A DNA stretch of 64,000 nucleotides, from assembly GCA_037954665.1 (NCBI GenBank), contig JBBMOL010000150.1, positions 868,001-932,000 of the forward strand, in the 5' to 3' direction. The position numbers and the translations under genes were made by a program. The DNA is from Laguncularia racemosa. Taxonomy: Eukaryota > Streptophyta > Magnoliopsida > Myrtales > Combretaceae. Numbering within the stretch: position 1 is the stretch's first letter; every line of letters begins with the position of its first letter. This document shows, in pieces, positions 45,966-56,342 of this stretch. The notes beneath the pieces are model-generated. The model did not search any database and was not told the DNA's origin. It saw nothing but the letters and a program-made list of their open reading frames with translations.

Positions 45966-47045
45966 ACGCTTATTTGGACATTGACTAGCAATATGGCCTC
46001 TACCTTGGCATTTAAAACATCGAATGTCACGATTTCTAGAAGTAGAAGAATCAGGGTTACCTGGGTTACTAGGAGTAGAACACGCTTGCCTCAGCTCCCC
46101 TTTTGGTTTGGTGGGTAAAGGCTTTTCTTCCTTCTTCCATTGATTAGTCTTCCAAGTGGATGAACCATTACCCTACTAAAACCGTGCACTACTACTTTTC
46201 CGCTTGTGTTGGTTCTCAACCTTTATAACTATATGAACCATATCCTCCAATTCTACATAATGCTGCAATTCAACCACATTTTGGATTTCTCTATTCAACC
46301 CAGCAAGAAACCTAGCCATTGTAGCCTCTCTATCCTCTTCTACATTCGCCCTAATCATAGTGACTTCCATCTCCTTGAAATACTCATATATACTTCGGCT
46401 TCCCTACCTAAGAGTTTGCAATTTGTTGTGCGATTCACGATAATAATACGCAGGCACAAACCGCTTCTTCATCACTCTTTTCATCTCTTCCTAAGACTCA
46501 ATAGGTGGCTCGCCACTCCTCCTTCTATTCAACATTAATTGATCCCACCACACTATAGCATAATCCGAAAATTCAATGGCAGCAAGTTTTACTTTCTTTC
46601 TCCCACTATAGTTGTGACAATCAAACACCATCTCCACCTTTTTCTCCCACTCTAAGTACGCCTCGGGATCATTCTTCCCTTGGAAAGGAGGAATCTTCAT
46701 CTTTATGCTACTCAATTGATCATCCTCTCTATTCCTATCTCCTCTATCTTCCCAATCCTTAGTTCCTCTATTCCGACCACTATAACCTCTATAACTCCCA
46801 ACAGAAGGCTCATCAAAGTCATCATCTGACATTTCATCTCCACCCCTCGGTACTCTCCTAGAATGACTTTCCCTCTTATGCCCTTGGAATACGTTTGTGG
46901 ATTGCTCTAATCTTTGCTCTACCGTCTCATGAATTTGTTCCATTCCCTCTTAGAACATCCTCTTCATTTCTCCCCTCAACGCCTCAATTACTAACCTAGC
47001 ATCAAACCTTCCCCTCTCACCTTCCGGAGAATGTTGCCTCGACAT
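45966..47045 (-). pseudogene. G2 gag
   Basis: The start is MSRQHSPEGERGRFDARL at 47045. A stop (TAA) at codon 32 is followed by MEQIHETVEQRL, MKIPPFQGKNDPEAYLEWEK and AIVWWDQLMLN. A frame break lies near 46490, with a TAG before GSRSIYEYFKEME. The knuckle CFKCQGRGHIASQC is intact here. Two stops coincide with stops in G1 although the two insertions are independent. Confidence 0.83.
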
Positions 47046-47534
47046 AGTTCCTGCAGAAAAGATTAGTACTAACACAAATATATATATAATTAAACCTCAC
47101 GATACACTCCCTTACGTGTTTCACTCAAATGATGATATCACACAGTCACTCGTGTATTCTCACAAACAATGATGATATCAACTCGCCAACTTCCTCTTCT
47201 TAATTCTCTTGGAACTAACCCGAACTACACCAATCCCCTTCCGTAGAATTCAAACAACTCTAGGGTTCATAAATTTTCCTCTATTTTCCATCCGATTTTT
47301 TTTTGTCTCTGTTTTTGCTTTTGATCACGTTTCTCTTGTCTTTCTTTTCTTTTCTCTTCTTTTTTTTTGTCGTGATTTTTACTTCTTCTTTTTTTAACAA
47401 TCGACTAGTAGATACTACACAATCAAAAGATAATTAATATTATGAAATTGAATGCTAACAATGGATATGAATGATTGGAGTTAGGGTTTTGATATTACCT
47501 TCCTCAAACCGAACTGATGTTTTGACAAACCTAA

Positions 47535-47546
47535 GCTCTGATACCA
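47535..47546 (-). promoter_or_regulatory. G2 primer binding site (tRNA-iMet)
   Basis: TGGTATCAGAGC on the minus strand, three bases from the LTR start at 47550. It is a single copy, unlike the duplicated junction in G1. Confidence 0.92.
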
Positions 47547-47549
47547 AAC

Positions 47550-48399
47550 TGATACGAACCACGCCAACTCGTGACGAAACCCAATACTAATACGTTCGGA
47601 ATTCGTTGCCTAAGACGCCCAAACACCTAAAGTGGAAACCGCGACCCGTTGTCTACAAGCGAGACAAGAACCTTGGTATAAAATGCAGACGCCACAATTG
47701 GGATGAAAGACCGATTGATAAGTCGGGATGAACGCCATGAAAATTAATCCGATAAGTTCGATTTAGTTCTTGAAGAACCAAGAGAGGTGCCTCTCAAAAG
47801 TGTTTAATGTTCAAAGATGTAAATTCTGTGTTGTTCTAAACCCTAGGAGCTTTTATACTAAGGTTACAATTTGTGAAAAACAAGTCCAAAACGACGTAGC
47901 TTAGATAAGTTGCATAAAAACACGAAAACAGAACAAGCTGGCCGGCAGGGGATACACGACCGTGTGCACGACCGTGTACTTTGGCCATGTACTTTTCTAT
48001 GCACATTCCGGTCACATACATGGCCGTGTACTTCTGGTCGTGTATCTTTCTATGGATTTGCTTATCTCCATACATGGCCGTGCCTTTTAGCCGTGTGTCT
48101 AGCCATGCATGATTCTGTGCAATCTTGAAATTCCTATACGACCGTGCCTTGAAAGTACATGCCCTCTTCAACCCGTGTCCGGTGTGACTTATATAAGAGC
48201 AAAGGTCTTCCCATGGTTGTTCCAATCCGTTCCAACTTCATGATTGCTCCAATCCTTTCCGGCTTCATGGACATCATTTATCAACCTGTTAAGTGCTTCC
48301 TTGAGTCGTTTCGCTCGACTTCTTGTGATCGGTCTAGGCGGCACTTCAAGAGGATCCACATTCCTTCTTCCGGCTTGACTCTCATCATAGATCTCATCA
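47550..48399 (-). mobile_element. G2 5' LTR (850 bp)
   Basis: Same length as its partner. TATA box GTATAAAAG is at 47850-47858 (minus) and the dyad array at 47950-48170. The CACAT TSD follows at 48400. Confidence 0.9.
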
Positions 48400-48935
48400 C
48401 ACATGATGTTTGTAAGCTCAAACGGTCTCTATACGGTTTGAAACAGGCTCTACGGGCCTGGTTTGAGAAGTTTCGTAATACTCTTCTTAGCTTCTCTTTT
48501 ATTCAAAGTCAGTATGATTCTTCATTATTCCTGTGCAAGACTGACAAGGGAATTGTCTTGTTGTTAGTCTATGTTGATGATATTGTTATCACAGGATCTG
48601 ATACTCAATTAATGTCTCAGTTACAATAACGCCTTCAAGGTTCGTTTCATATGAAGGATTTGGGCTCGTTAACTTATTTCTTAGGTCTTGAGGTACATTC
48701 TTCTTCTACTGGTATTTTTCTTCATCAACATAAATATACTAAGGAACTTATTACTTTAGCTGGTCTCCAAGAGAGACGTTCTATCGATACGCCTTTGGAA
48801 GTGAATGTTAAATATCAATGACATGATGGTGACTTTCTATCTGATCCATCTCTATATTGACAACTTGTTGGAAGTCTCAATTATCTGACTATTACAAGTC
48901 CTGATATTTCATTTGCTGTACAACAAGTTAGTTAA
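48400..48935 (+). pseudogene. C1 reverse transcriptase, part 2
   Basis: It resumes right after G2: VCKLKRSLYGLKQALRAWFE, KFRNTLLSFSFIQSQYDSSL, FLCKTDKGIVLLLVYVDDIV with the intact YVDD box, and ITGSDTQLMSQLQ, then a stop at 48628. Past it: GSFHMKDLGSLTYFLGLEVH and later GLQERRSIDTPLEVN. The reading frame matches part 1 with the target copy removed. Confidence 0.87.
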
Positions 48936-49512
48936 TTTATGCAGGCACCTACACATCTTCATTTATCAGCAGTTCGCCGTATTGTTCGGTATTTAAAAGG
49001 GACTTCTCATCAGGGTTTGTTCTTTTCTATAGAGTCTCCCATTCACTTAACCACATATAGTGATGCTGATTGGGCTGGTTGTTCTGATACACATCGCTCT
49101 ATTACTGGTTGGTGTATGTTTCTTGGTAACTCTTTAATTTCTTGGAAGAGTAAGAAACAAGATCGTGTGTCTAAGTTTTCTACTGAGTCCGAATATCGTG
49201 CTATGTCGTCTGCTTGCTCTGAGATTATTTGGCTTCGTGGTTTGCTGGCTGAGGTTGGATTTCCTTAACTTAGGTCTACCTCTCTTCATGTCGATAATAC
49301 TAGTGTTGTTTAGATTACTACTAATCCTATTTTTCATGAGCATACAAAACATATTGTAGTGGATTGTCATTATATTTGAGAAGCTTATGATAATGGTGTT
49401 ATTTCTCTTCCACATAAATCTTCGGATCTTCAAACGACTGATATATTTACTAAGGCTCTTTCTTGGCAGCGTCATCAGTTTCTTATTGGCAAATTGATGC
49501 TTCTTGATTAGT
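48936..49512 (+). pseudogene. C1 RNase H and C-terminus
   Basis: MQAPTHLHLSAVRRIVRYLK, GTSHQGLFF, TYSDADWAGCSDTHRSITGW (catalytic D), CMFLGNSLISWKSKKQDRVS and KFSTESEYRAMSSACSEIIW (E). Then LRGLLAEVGFP-stop and a degenerate tail (LHVDNTSVV, PIFHEHTKHIVVDCHYI). Typical copia RNase H. Confidence 0.87.
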
Positions 49513-49520
49513 CAGCATCA

Positions 49521-49533
49521 ATTTGAGGGGGGA
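49521..49533 (+). promoter_or_regulatory. C1 polypurine tract
   Basis: ATTTGAGGGGGGA directly precedes the 3' LTR start TATCAATC at 49534, the expected site for plus-strand priming. It fixes the LTR start. Confidence 0.87.
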
Positions 49534-50003
49534 TATCAATCAAGAAGGTCTGGAAGCACAGAAACATACACGGTCGGATACACGATCAGAAGACACGGCC
49601 GTGTGTTGTGTCAGGAACCTCCCAGAAACATACACGGCCGGATACACGGACAAAAGGCACGGCCGTGTGTTGTGTCAGGTACTTCCCAGAAACATACACG
49701 GTCGGATACACGGTCAGAAGACACGGCCGTATATTGTGTCAGGTAGCTACCAGAAGCATACACGGCCTGATACACGGCTAGAAGGCACGGCCGTGTAACA
49801 CGGCCTTGAATACTTAGATATTTGTTTCATGACTTAGTTTGTAAATATGGTATGTATATTTTGTATTGTATATTTTGGTAGAGGAAGATTTATTTTCCTA
49901 GTTTGTAAGATATAGTTGCTTGGAAAGATATCCTCCTAATGTATATATATACTTGAACATGAATTATGAAAGGCATTCAGCCAAAGTTTCTCAAAAGTTG
50001 TTA
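49534..50003 (+). mobile_element. C1 3' LTR (470 bp)
   Basis: 78 bp longer than the 5' LTR, mainly because the dyad array (49555-49810) has an extra unit. The other parts match closely, including the TATATATATAC box near 49940. It ends GTTGTTA. Confidence 0.88.
49555..49810 (+). repeat. Dyad array in C1 3' LTR
   Basis: Four units of about 70 bases, each with CAGAAACATACACGG, then CGGATACACGG, then GAAGACACGGCCGTGT/A, then TTGTGTCAGG. CG content is well preserved. Confidence 0.88.
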
Positions 50004-50197
50004 CAATCTATGCCTTCAATGATAGTCCTTTATCGATAAAGAGGAAGCCCCTTGTAGTAATTATAGTGCAATTATTAGCATAAGAGTATTGAACATTTAC
50101 TGTTTAGTTAAACTTTAATTACTAGTTCGATAATTTAATGATTATAATGAAAAATATTATATAGTCTAATATTTCTTTTTAAAAGTTAATCGATTGT

Positions 50198-50588
50198 TGA
50201 CATAGCGAGTTAGCATGAAACAAAAGATGAATCATCCATTAATCTTAGAAATCAAAGGAAGTGACAAAATCTCTCTCCGAAGGACGTATCCAATTGTTGT
50301 ATATGATAATATAAAACCTAAAAACAAAAAGACTACTATAAAAACCCTAAGCATCTTTCACTAACTTGTTGATGTGGTTCAGCACGGTTTTCAGCACGGG
50401 CGTGTGGAAGCCTATGTATCATTCTATGGAATTTTTCTCTTCACACATCTTTGGTACACCCACTTACACAGGTGTACTTGTCCCCATGTCACCCAACATG
50501 CCCCTTGACATAGGCGTATTTGTGGCCGTGTTAGCATACACATCCTCCTATAGTTGCTCCATCTTGCACGGTGTCTTGCTTTGCATCA
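50198..50588 (-). mobile_element. G4 3' LTR
   Basis: 391 bp. It holds a looser GC-dyad region (50380-50575) with CACGGTTTTCAGCACGGGCG, then TGTATCATTCTATGG, and ACACAGGTGTACTTG. It ends TTTGCATCA next to integrase. Confidence 0.82.
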
Positions 50589-51530
50589 TTCTCTCCCACC
50601 TGAGAAGAACTCAACCTTGAGTTCTCTTCTGGATTCAAAGGAACATCATTTAGGTAAAATAGAAATATATCTGCCATAGTAAACGTATTTGAAATGCCCA
50701 TACTATTAGGCAATCCAACTACATGGGCATTGTCATTAATCCTCTACACTATTTGATAAGGGCCATACTTCATGGGTTGAAGCTTGTTGTACTTCCCCAC
50801 TGGAAACCTCGCCCTTTGTAAGAGCACCATCACTTGATCATCCACTAAGAATAATCTCGTCCTACAATGTTTATCTACTATTGCTTTATATTTGGCATTA
50901 GCTTGCTCTATCTTTGCTCATACCTCTACTATCACATTCTGCCAACTTTCTACGAAATTCTTTGTTGCAATATTAAACTCAGAAGTCCTAGGAAGCTTGA
51001 TCAAATCTAAAGCATGCTAGGGAGTCTTGGTGTAGACAACAAAGAATGGAGATTTCCCTGTTGTCTTGTGAACTACACTGTTGTAAACAAATTTTGCTTA
51101 AGCTAGTGCAACATCTCATTGCTTCAGCTTCTCCCCACCGATGCTTCTGATCGGGTTATTAAGTGTCATGTTTGTGGCTTCAATTTGCCCATCCATTTGA
51201 GGGTGAGTTGTGCTACTCTAGTTTAAGGACGAGTTAAATATTTTCCATAAAGTTATCCAAAAATGGCTTAAGAACTTGCTATCTCTATTTGATGTGATAG
51301 ACTTGGGTACCTTATGGAGATGAATAACTTCTTTGAAAAATAGCTTGGCAATGGTTTGTGCATCTGCCACTTTCTAACACAAAATAAAATGTGCCATCTT
51401 GGAAAACCTATTATCCACCACTAACACAAAATCTACACCACGCTGAGTATAAGGTAGCCTAAGTATGAAATCCATCAATAAGTCTTCCCATATATTCTCA
51501 AGGATAGACAAAGGCATATATAATCCATTA
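50589..51530 (-). pseudogene. G4 integrase core and C-terminus
   Basis: LENIWEDLLMDFILRLPYTQ, VLVVDNRFSKMAHFILC, KSITSNRDSKFLSHFW (Asp in SDRD replaced by SNRD context), HPQMDGQIEATNMTLNN (Glu kept) and GKSPFFVVYTKTP. Then FPVGKYNKLQPMKYGPYQIV, RINDNAHVVGLP and FLFYLNDVPLNPEENSRLSS. The zinc domain is absent. At least six stops. Confidence 0.8.
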
Positions 51531-52477
51531 AAACTCCCCCTTCTTCAAACATTTAGTTAAAGGAGCTACAATAGTGCTAAGGTGACTAATAAACCTCTTA
51601 TAAAAACTAGCCGACCCTAGGAAACTTTGCAACTCAATGACGGTTCATAGAATAGGTCACTCTCTAGTTACCTTTACCTTCTCTTCATCTACCTGAATCC
51701 CATCACTACTATCTAAAAAGCCTAGAAACAATAACTTTGAAGACAGGAAAATACACTTCTTCACATTCACATATAGTTTACTCTCTTTCAAAACAGTCAA
51801 CACTTCCCTCAAATGTACAACATGCTCCTCTTCAAACTTATTGTAAACTAAAATGTCATTAAAATAAATGATAACAAATCAACCAATAAAAGGTTTTAGT
51901 ACCTAGTTCATGACTCATGAAAATGCCTAATGCATTGCTGAGGTCAAAAGGCATGACCATCCACTCATAAAGGCCCTCTTTAGTTTTGAAGGCTATCTTC
52001 ACTTGTCCACGGTCTAATCGTAATCTAGTGACAATTGCTTATCAAATCAATATTTGAAAATACCACAGCCCTACTCAATCAATCCAACATATCTTTTAAT
52101 CTCAAAATTGAGAACTTATACCTAATAGTAATTTTCTTAATAACCTTACTGTCTACACACATCCTCTAACTTCCATCTTTTTTTGGAGTTAATAAGGTGG
52201 GTATAGCACATGGACTCATGCTTTTGTTGATGAATCCCTTCTGTAGCAACTCCTTTATTTTCTCCTGTAACACTTCCTTCCCCTTTGGGCTTATCCTATA
52301 ATGTGGAAGATTTGGCAAACTCGCACTAGAAATCAAGTCAATGTGGTGCTATACATCTCTCATGGGAGGTGAACCATCTAGTAAATCTTCAAGTAACTCC
52401 TCACTAAATTCATCCAATAGCCCCTTGATACTGTCTAGCACCTCTTTAGCCTTCTCCTCTTTATCAACTATCAATAC
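51531..52477 (-). pseudogene. G4 reverse transcriptase
   Basis: The segment reads from the DLLDGSPPMRDV-type linker through FINKSMSPCAIPTLLTPKKD, MCVDSKVIKKITIRYKFSIL and PFDLSNALGIF to a catalytic area near 51880 (IYFNDILVYNKFEEEH) and FLGSASFYKRFI, ending LTKCLKKGEF. Several stops and small shifts occur. RNase H begins only as the LTKCLKKG piece, then jumps to integrase at about 51530. Confidence 0.75.
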
Positions 52478-53083
52478 CTATTTTACAATTAACGCATGCA
52501 TAGTTTGGGACTCCTTCATAATATCCTCTATCTCCTTTTCCAGTTGTGTAATCATAAGGAAAGAACATCCTTCTACCTTAGAAGACTTAGAACGACTCAC
52601 TAGCTTTAGAGGCAAAAGAGTAAACTTCACTCCATCCTTTTCTAACCTATACAGATTCTTTCTACCCGCATATTGGGCTTTAACATCACCATGCTTCTCC
52701 TCATAGTACTCATCACCCCCATCAGCTACATAATTAATCCTATATTCTTCATCTCTCTCCATTATGTTAACTCCTCTTCTGTTAGTGCACTCATTAGATC
52801 GATGTCTAGATTGATTACAACAGTAACACTTCCCTAGTATTGACTTTGCATAAGGATTGTTCTGCCTTTGTATGTCCTTTGTCTCAACTGGCTTTCTACC
52901 TATTGTTTTCTCTTCTTTCTTATCACTAACTACTCCATGCATCTCTAAGGTGGTTCTACTCTTTTCAACTATAGGTCTACTCAAACTTTCAGCATCAAAT
53001 CTCTTACTACCACCATCAAACCGATTACTCTTTTCTTGCAACATCAATTCAGCTTTAAGAGCCATGTTTTTAGCCTCATTCAA
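52478..53083 (-). pseudogene. G4 gag tail and knuckle with protease deleted
   Basis: MNEAKNMALKAELMLQEKSN, a Lys/Glu-rich region, CYCCNQSRHRSNEC and EYYEEKHGDVKAQYAGRKNL, then YRLEKDGVKFTLLPL. In G3 about 130 residues including the DSGS active site lie between the equivalents of EYYDE and AQHAGKENKYRL. Here they are gone and the frame stays open across the junction near 52688. Confidence 0.83.
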
Positions 53084-53969
53084 AGTTTACAGAACATGGA
53101 CCTCGATTTTATCCTAAATTTACAATTTCAAACCATTCAAGTATCTAGCCACCTACTAACCCTCACTCTCCCATAGGTTATTCCTCTCTACTAATTGCTA
53201 GAATTTCATGGTATAATCATGTACAATCCTCTACTCCTAGTGACACTGCTGATATTGTTGAAAGAGGATTTACTTATAATTGGTAGGTAGGAAATCTTGC
53301 TGCAACAAATGTTTCATTCTATGCCAGGTTCCCATTGCTTGTTTAACCTCCTGGTACCTCTTTCTTTGGAGCCTCTCCCACCAAGCTGATGCACACCCCT
53401 TCAATCTACACGCTACTAACTTCACCCTCTTTCCCTCAGGAATTTCCATATACTCAATGAATCTATCAATTTTAGCAATCCAATCAATAAAATCTTCAAT
53501 ATTTAAATTACTGTTAAAGTTGGGAATGTCAACCTTCAGCTCGAATTCTCCGCAATCTCCATAATCAATCCCGCAATTGTTCCTCCTATATCTACCACTA
53601 CCACTACTCTTCTACGTGGCTATTCCTCTTCAAACAATACATGGTCTTCCTCCTCTAAATCAACCTCATACATCTATAACCCATGATTTGCAGCTACAGG
53701 CTTGATAATAAGATCATTGCGTACATGCTCTACCCATGGTCTCATCCCACCACTATCTTTATCTTTGTTGGCATCAAATTCTATCGCATTGAAATGCTCA
53801 ATCATGTCATCAAAGTGTTGTTCTAAACACTAGAATCTCTTATCCATGTTATTCAACACTGCCCTTTGAGCCTACACCTCAGTTCGTAGGGCTTCTACAT
53901 CTTAAGCAATGTTTGGAACATGACCGCCTCCTAAATTGCCGTCTTCTAACATCATTGTAAGAATTTCTT
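53084..53969 (-). pseudogene. G4 gag N-terminal part
   Basis: The minus frames carry KVDIPNFNSNLNIEDFIDWI, AKIDRFIEYMEIPEGKRVKL, VACRLKGCASAWWERLQ and KRYQEVKQAMGTWHRMK, homologous to the G3 gag capsid part. It is broken by several stops. Confidence 0.75.
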
Positions 53970-53981
53970 ACTCTGATACCA
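53970..53981 (-). promoter_or_regulatory. G4 primer binding site (tRNA-iMet)
   Basis: TGGTATCAGAGT on the minus strand, two bases from the LTR start at 53984. One mismatch to the standard site. Confidence 0.88.
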
Positions 53982-53983
53982 AG

Positions 53984-54401
53984 TGATGCAGCGAGTTAAC
54001 GTGAAACACTAGATTAATTGTTGATGGATCCCAGAAATCAAAGAAAGTGACAAAATCTCTCTCTCAAGGACATATCCAATCATTGTATATGATAAGATAA
54101 AGCCTAAAAACAAAAGGAGCACTATAAAAACCCTAGGCATCTTTCACTAACTTGTCAATGTGGTTTAACACGATCTTCAACACGGTAGAAGCCCATGTAT
54201 CATTCTATGGAATTTTTCTCTTCGCACACCTACGGCACGCCCACTTACATAAGCATGTTTGTCCCTGTGTCACCCAACATGTCCCTTGACACAAACATGT
54301 TTGTGGGCATGTTGATCTACACGTCCTCCTATGTTGCTCCATCTTGCAAAGCATTTTACTTTGCATCATTTTTATCTTGCATGGTGTCTTGTTCTTCATC
54401 A
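53984..54401 (-). mobile_element. G4 5' LTR
   Basis: 418 bp, starting TGATGCAGCGAG. Near its end 'tttgcatcatttttatcttgc' (abridged) repeats the preceding 'atcttgca...tttgcatca', adding about 30 bases compared with the partner LTR. The true end is fixed by the ATTGT TSD at 54402-54406. Confidence 0.82.
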
Positions 54402-54406
54402 ATTGT

Positions 54407-56342
54407 TTAGAGACAAAAAAGCACACCTTAATCTTAAAGTAAGGGCATGGTCACTACAACCTCTCATAAACTTATTAACTTCCTACGGCTCCTTTTTTTT
54501 TTTTACCCCCTCGCTAGCAGTCCGAGGCATTTATAATTGTAATTGAGAAAACCTACGCTCCTACGTTTTAGGTAATTATTCTATTTTAGTTCCAATATTA
54601 TTCATAAACAAATATATATAAACAAAATAAATCATGTGAAGATGGACATTATTCTAAACCAATCTCTAATTCTATATCTTACTTTCTCTTCTTAAATGTA
54701 TATATATATATACTCTCCCCATTTCTCAGACCATTACCTATATTAGGAGAGAGAGAGATTATACCCTTCAATTTTTAGTCAAATGGTAGCCTAAAAATAA
54801 ACTCCACCAGAACTTTCAAAAATTATTTTATAAGCGTTTACATGAAATAAAAAATTAATGATTGTTTGTAGATAAATTTAATATTTTTTATAGCACTGCT
54901 ATGCTGTCCAAAAATATATAATCCATTTTACTTGGAAATGATTTACACCGTTGTCAAGGGTTCTTTTCCTTGCTACATAAGGTATTGACTAAGATAATGT
55001 GAGAACTTTGTATCATCTTAGATATTTATATGTAGTGATGTGACATGAATAATCATATTTGGGACTTGACTTTGATGAATCATGCGTTGCATAAGACTAA
55101 CAAATTATCCTAAAAGCATGCCTATTCATTTCATTAAATATAATTGGAAAAATGTTATTGAAGGTCAAACAGGGCTGCAGCGCATTTTGCTCCCGCCAAC
55201 CAAATAATATAATCAAATAAAGGTAGGCGATAATGTCCAATGCCTTCAAATTTTAGGAATGTCACTTAGACTAATTTAAAAAAATATATATATTTTGGAA
55301 ACTTAACATTTTTCAATACGTTTATGACGATACTCCAAACTCTTCTTAGATTATTAATGTGCTTAAACATTACGTAGTTTTGTTATAAAATTCATAGCTC
55401 TCCCTTTTCATATTTTAGATGGATAAAATTTAAAATGATTAATAAATTAATTTGACCCATTGTTAATACGTTTATGAGTGTGTTAAGTTTGCATATCTAA
55501 TACCCAGATCCATTTCTAAACCTATTCATTATGTAGGTTTTATAAATGGGCATGAGTTTCAACCGTGAACCTGCTTATAATTAGCGTTTCTTTTAATATT
55601 GGACTCTATAGTATTGTTGTTATGCGAAACTAGATGTGGCATAAAAATTTAAATGATGGAAGTAATTGATGTTTGCAAGAATATGATTTCACTTTGTGAT
55701 TAAAGAGATTATTTTAACATAGCTGTTTGAAATCTAAATATGATTAGAGCTTTTTGGATTAAACATCTTTTTCTTCATTATTGGGTGCATCAGAAATGAA
55801 TGTATAAATGTTATTTTCTTTTTAAGTTAATTATAGATCCCATCAAATTTGGTAGGGGTTGTTATGGCAACCTTATATGGACTTTCATTGAGTTCGTGAT
55901 TTTTACTGTCGGACTTCCACTGCTAAAATTTTCAACTTCCTGTTGTTGTTAGTGTTAGTGCCATCTGCAATTGATTTTCATTCCTTGCTTTTGAGAACCT
56001 TCATTCTTTTCACTTAAAAGGAGTCATTAAAATTGGAAGGTCTTTAACAGAGGGATGGATATATAAAAAGAGATAGTCTGTTTATGTTAGAAGACACAGT
56101 GGAATAACTTTTATTCTCATTTAAGATTATGTTCCATGATGATATTTTTTTTTTTTAAATGATACATGATGAAGGGTGGGGTGGCTCTGAAAATATGAAT
56201 TGTAAAGTGTCAAGAGAAAGATTCGCTGGCACCTTCTGAGTAAATTGTAAATATTTCTTTATGTTACCTTTGTTGATTCAAGTTAAAAACTCTTTCTTGG
56301 GCAAGAAGTTCAACAAGACAAAGAAAATGACCCTTTGGACAT
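54407..56342. other. Intergenic upstream region of the GDSL gene
   Basis: AT-rich, no coding frame recognised. A (TA)n run near 54700-54712 and a GA run near 54748 are simple repeats. The stretch 55684-56010 is the second copy of the 36.1 kb segment. Confidence 0.6.
55684..56010 (+). repeat. Duplicated segment, copy B (partner 36055-36370)
   Basis: Collinear blocks shared with copy A include TTATATGGACTTTC at 55873 (36223 in A) and TTGTTGTTAGT near 55942 (TGTTGTTAGT near 36308), with TTGATTTTCAT at 55971 (36329). It ends about 330 bases before the GDSL TATA box. Confidence 0.7.

Larger units (their letters stand above)
41604..48399 (-). mobile_element. CRM-like chromovirus G2, nested in C1
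   Basis: Equal 850-bp LTRs (41604-42453, 47550-48399) with TGATACGAAC starts and CTCATCA ends. A perfect TSD CACAT (41599-41603, 48400-48404) lies inside the C1 reverse transcriptase. Gag, protease, RT, RNase H and integrase are all present on the minus strand. Same family as G1. The LTR pair differs by about one base in twenty over the first 200 bases, mainly by transitions. Confidence 0.92.
38218..50003 (+). mobile_element. Ty1/copia element C1, split by G2
   Basis: LTRs 38218-38609 and 49534-50003 start TATCAATCAAG and end GTTATTA / GTTGTTA, i.e. TA..TA ends. The flanks CAAGC (38213-38217) and CAATC (50004-50008) are a TSD with one mismatch. The primer site, gag, protease, integrase, RT, RNase H and a polypurine tract follow in copia order on the plus strand. 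G2 and one CACAT copy split the RT. Without them C1 is about 5 kb. Several stops show it is dead. Confidence 0.9.
50198..54401 (-). mobile_element. Degenerate gypsy element G4, related to G3
   Basis: LTRs 50198-50588 and 53984-54401 start TGACATAGCGAG / TGATGCAGCGAG and end CATCA. The TSD ATTGT is at 50193-50197 and 54402-54406. The minus-strand order is primer site, gag, knuckle, RT, integrase. Compared with G3 the protease and the RNase H/integrase zinc part are deleted. Stops are frequent. Confidence 0.85.

Noticed and set aside
49523..49798. Open frames across the dyad arrays as small proteins
   Set aside because: They arise because tandem units lack stops. Several overlapping frames on both strands give Arg/Thr/His-rich repeats, and homologous frames in other LTRs are shifted.
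50028..50041. 14-base palindrome CTTTATCGATAAAG as a regulatory site
   Set aside because: A single occurrence between two transposons, with no further support.
50004..50192. A second MULE end near 'tctatgccttcaatg'
   Set aside because: It resembles a short subterminal motif of M1, but no inverted partner was found.
54369..54373. G4 right LTR ending at 54368
   Set aside because: The next bases TTTTT do not match ATTGT. Extending to 54401 gives a perfect TSD and explains an internal duplication.
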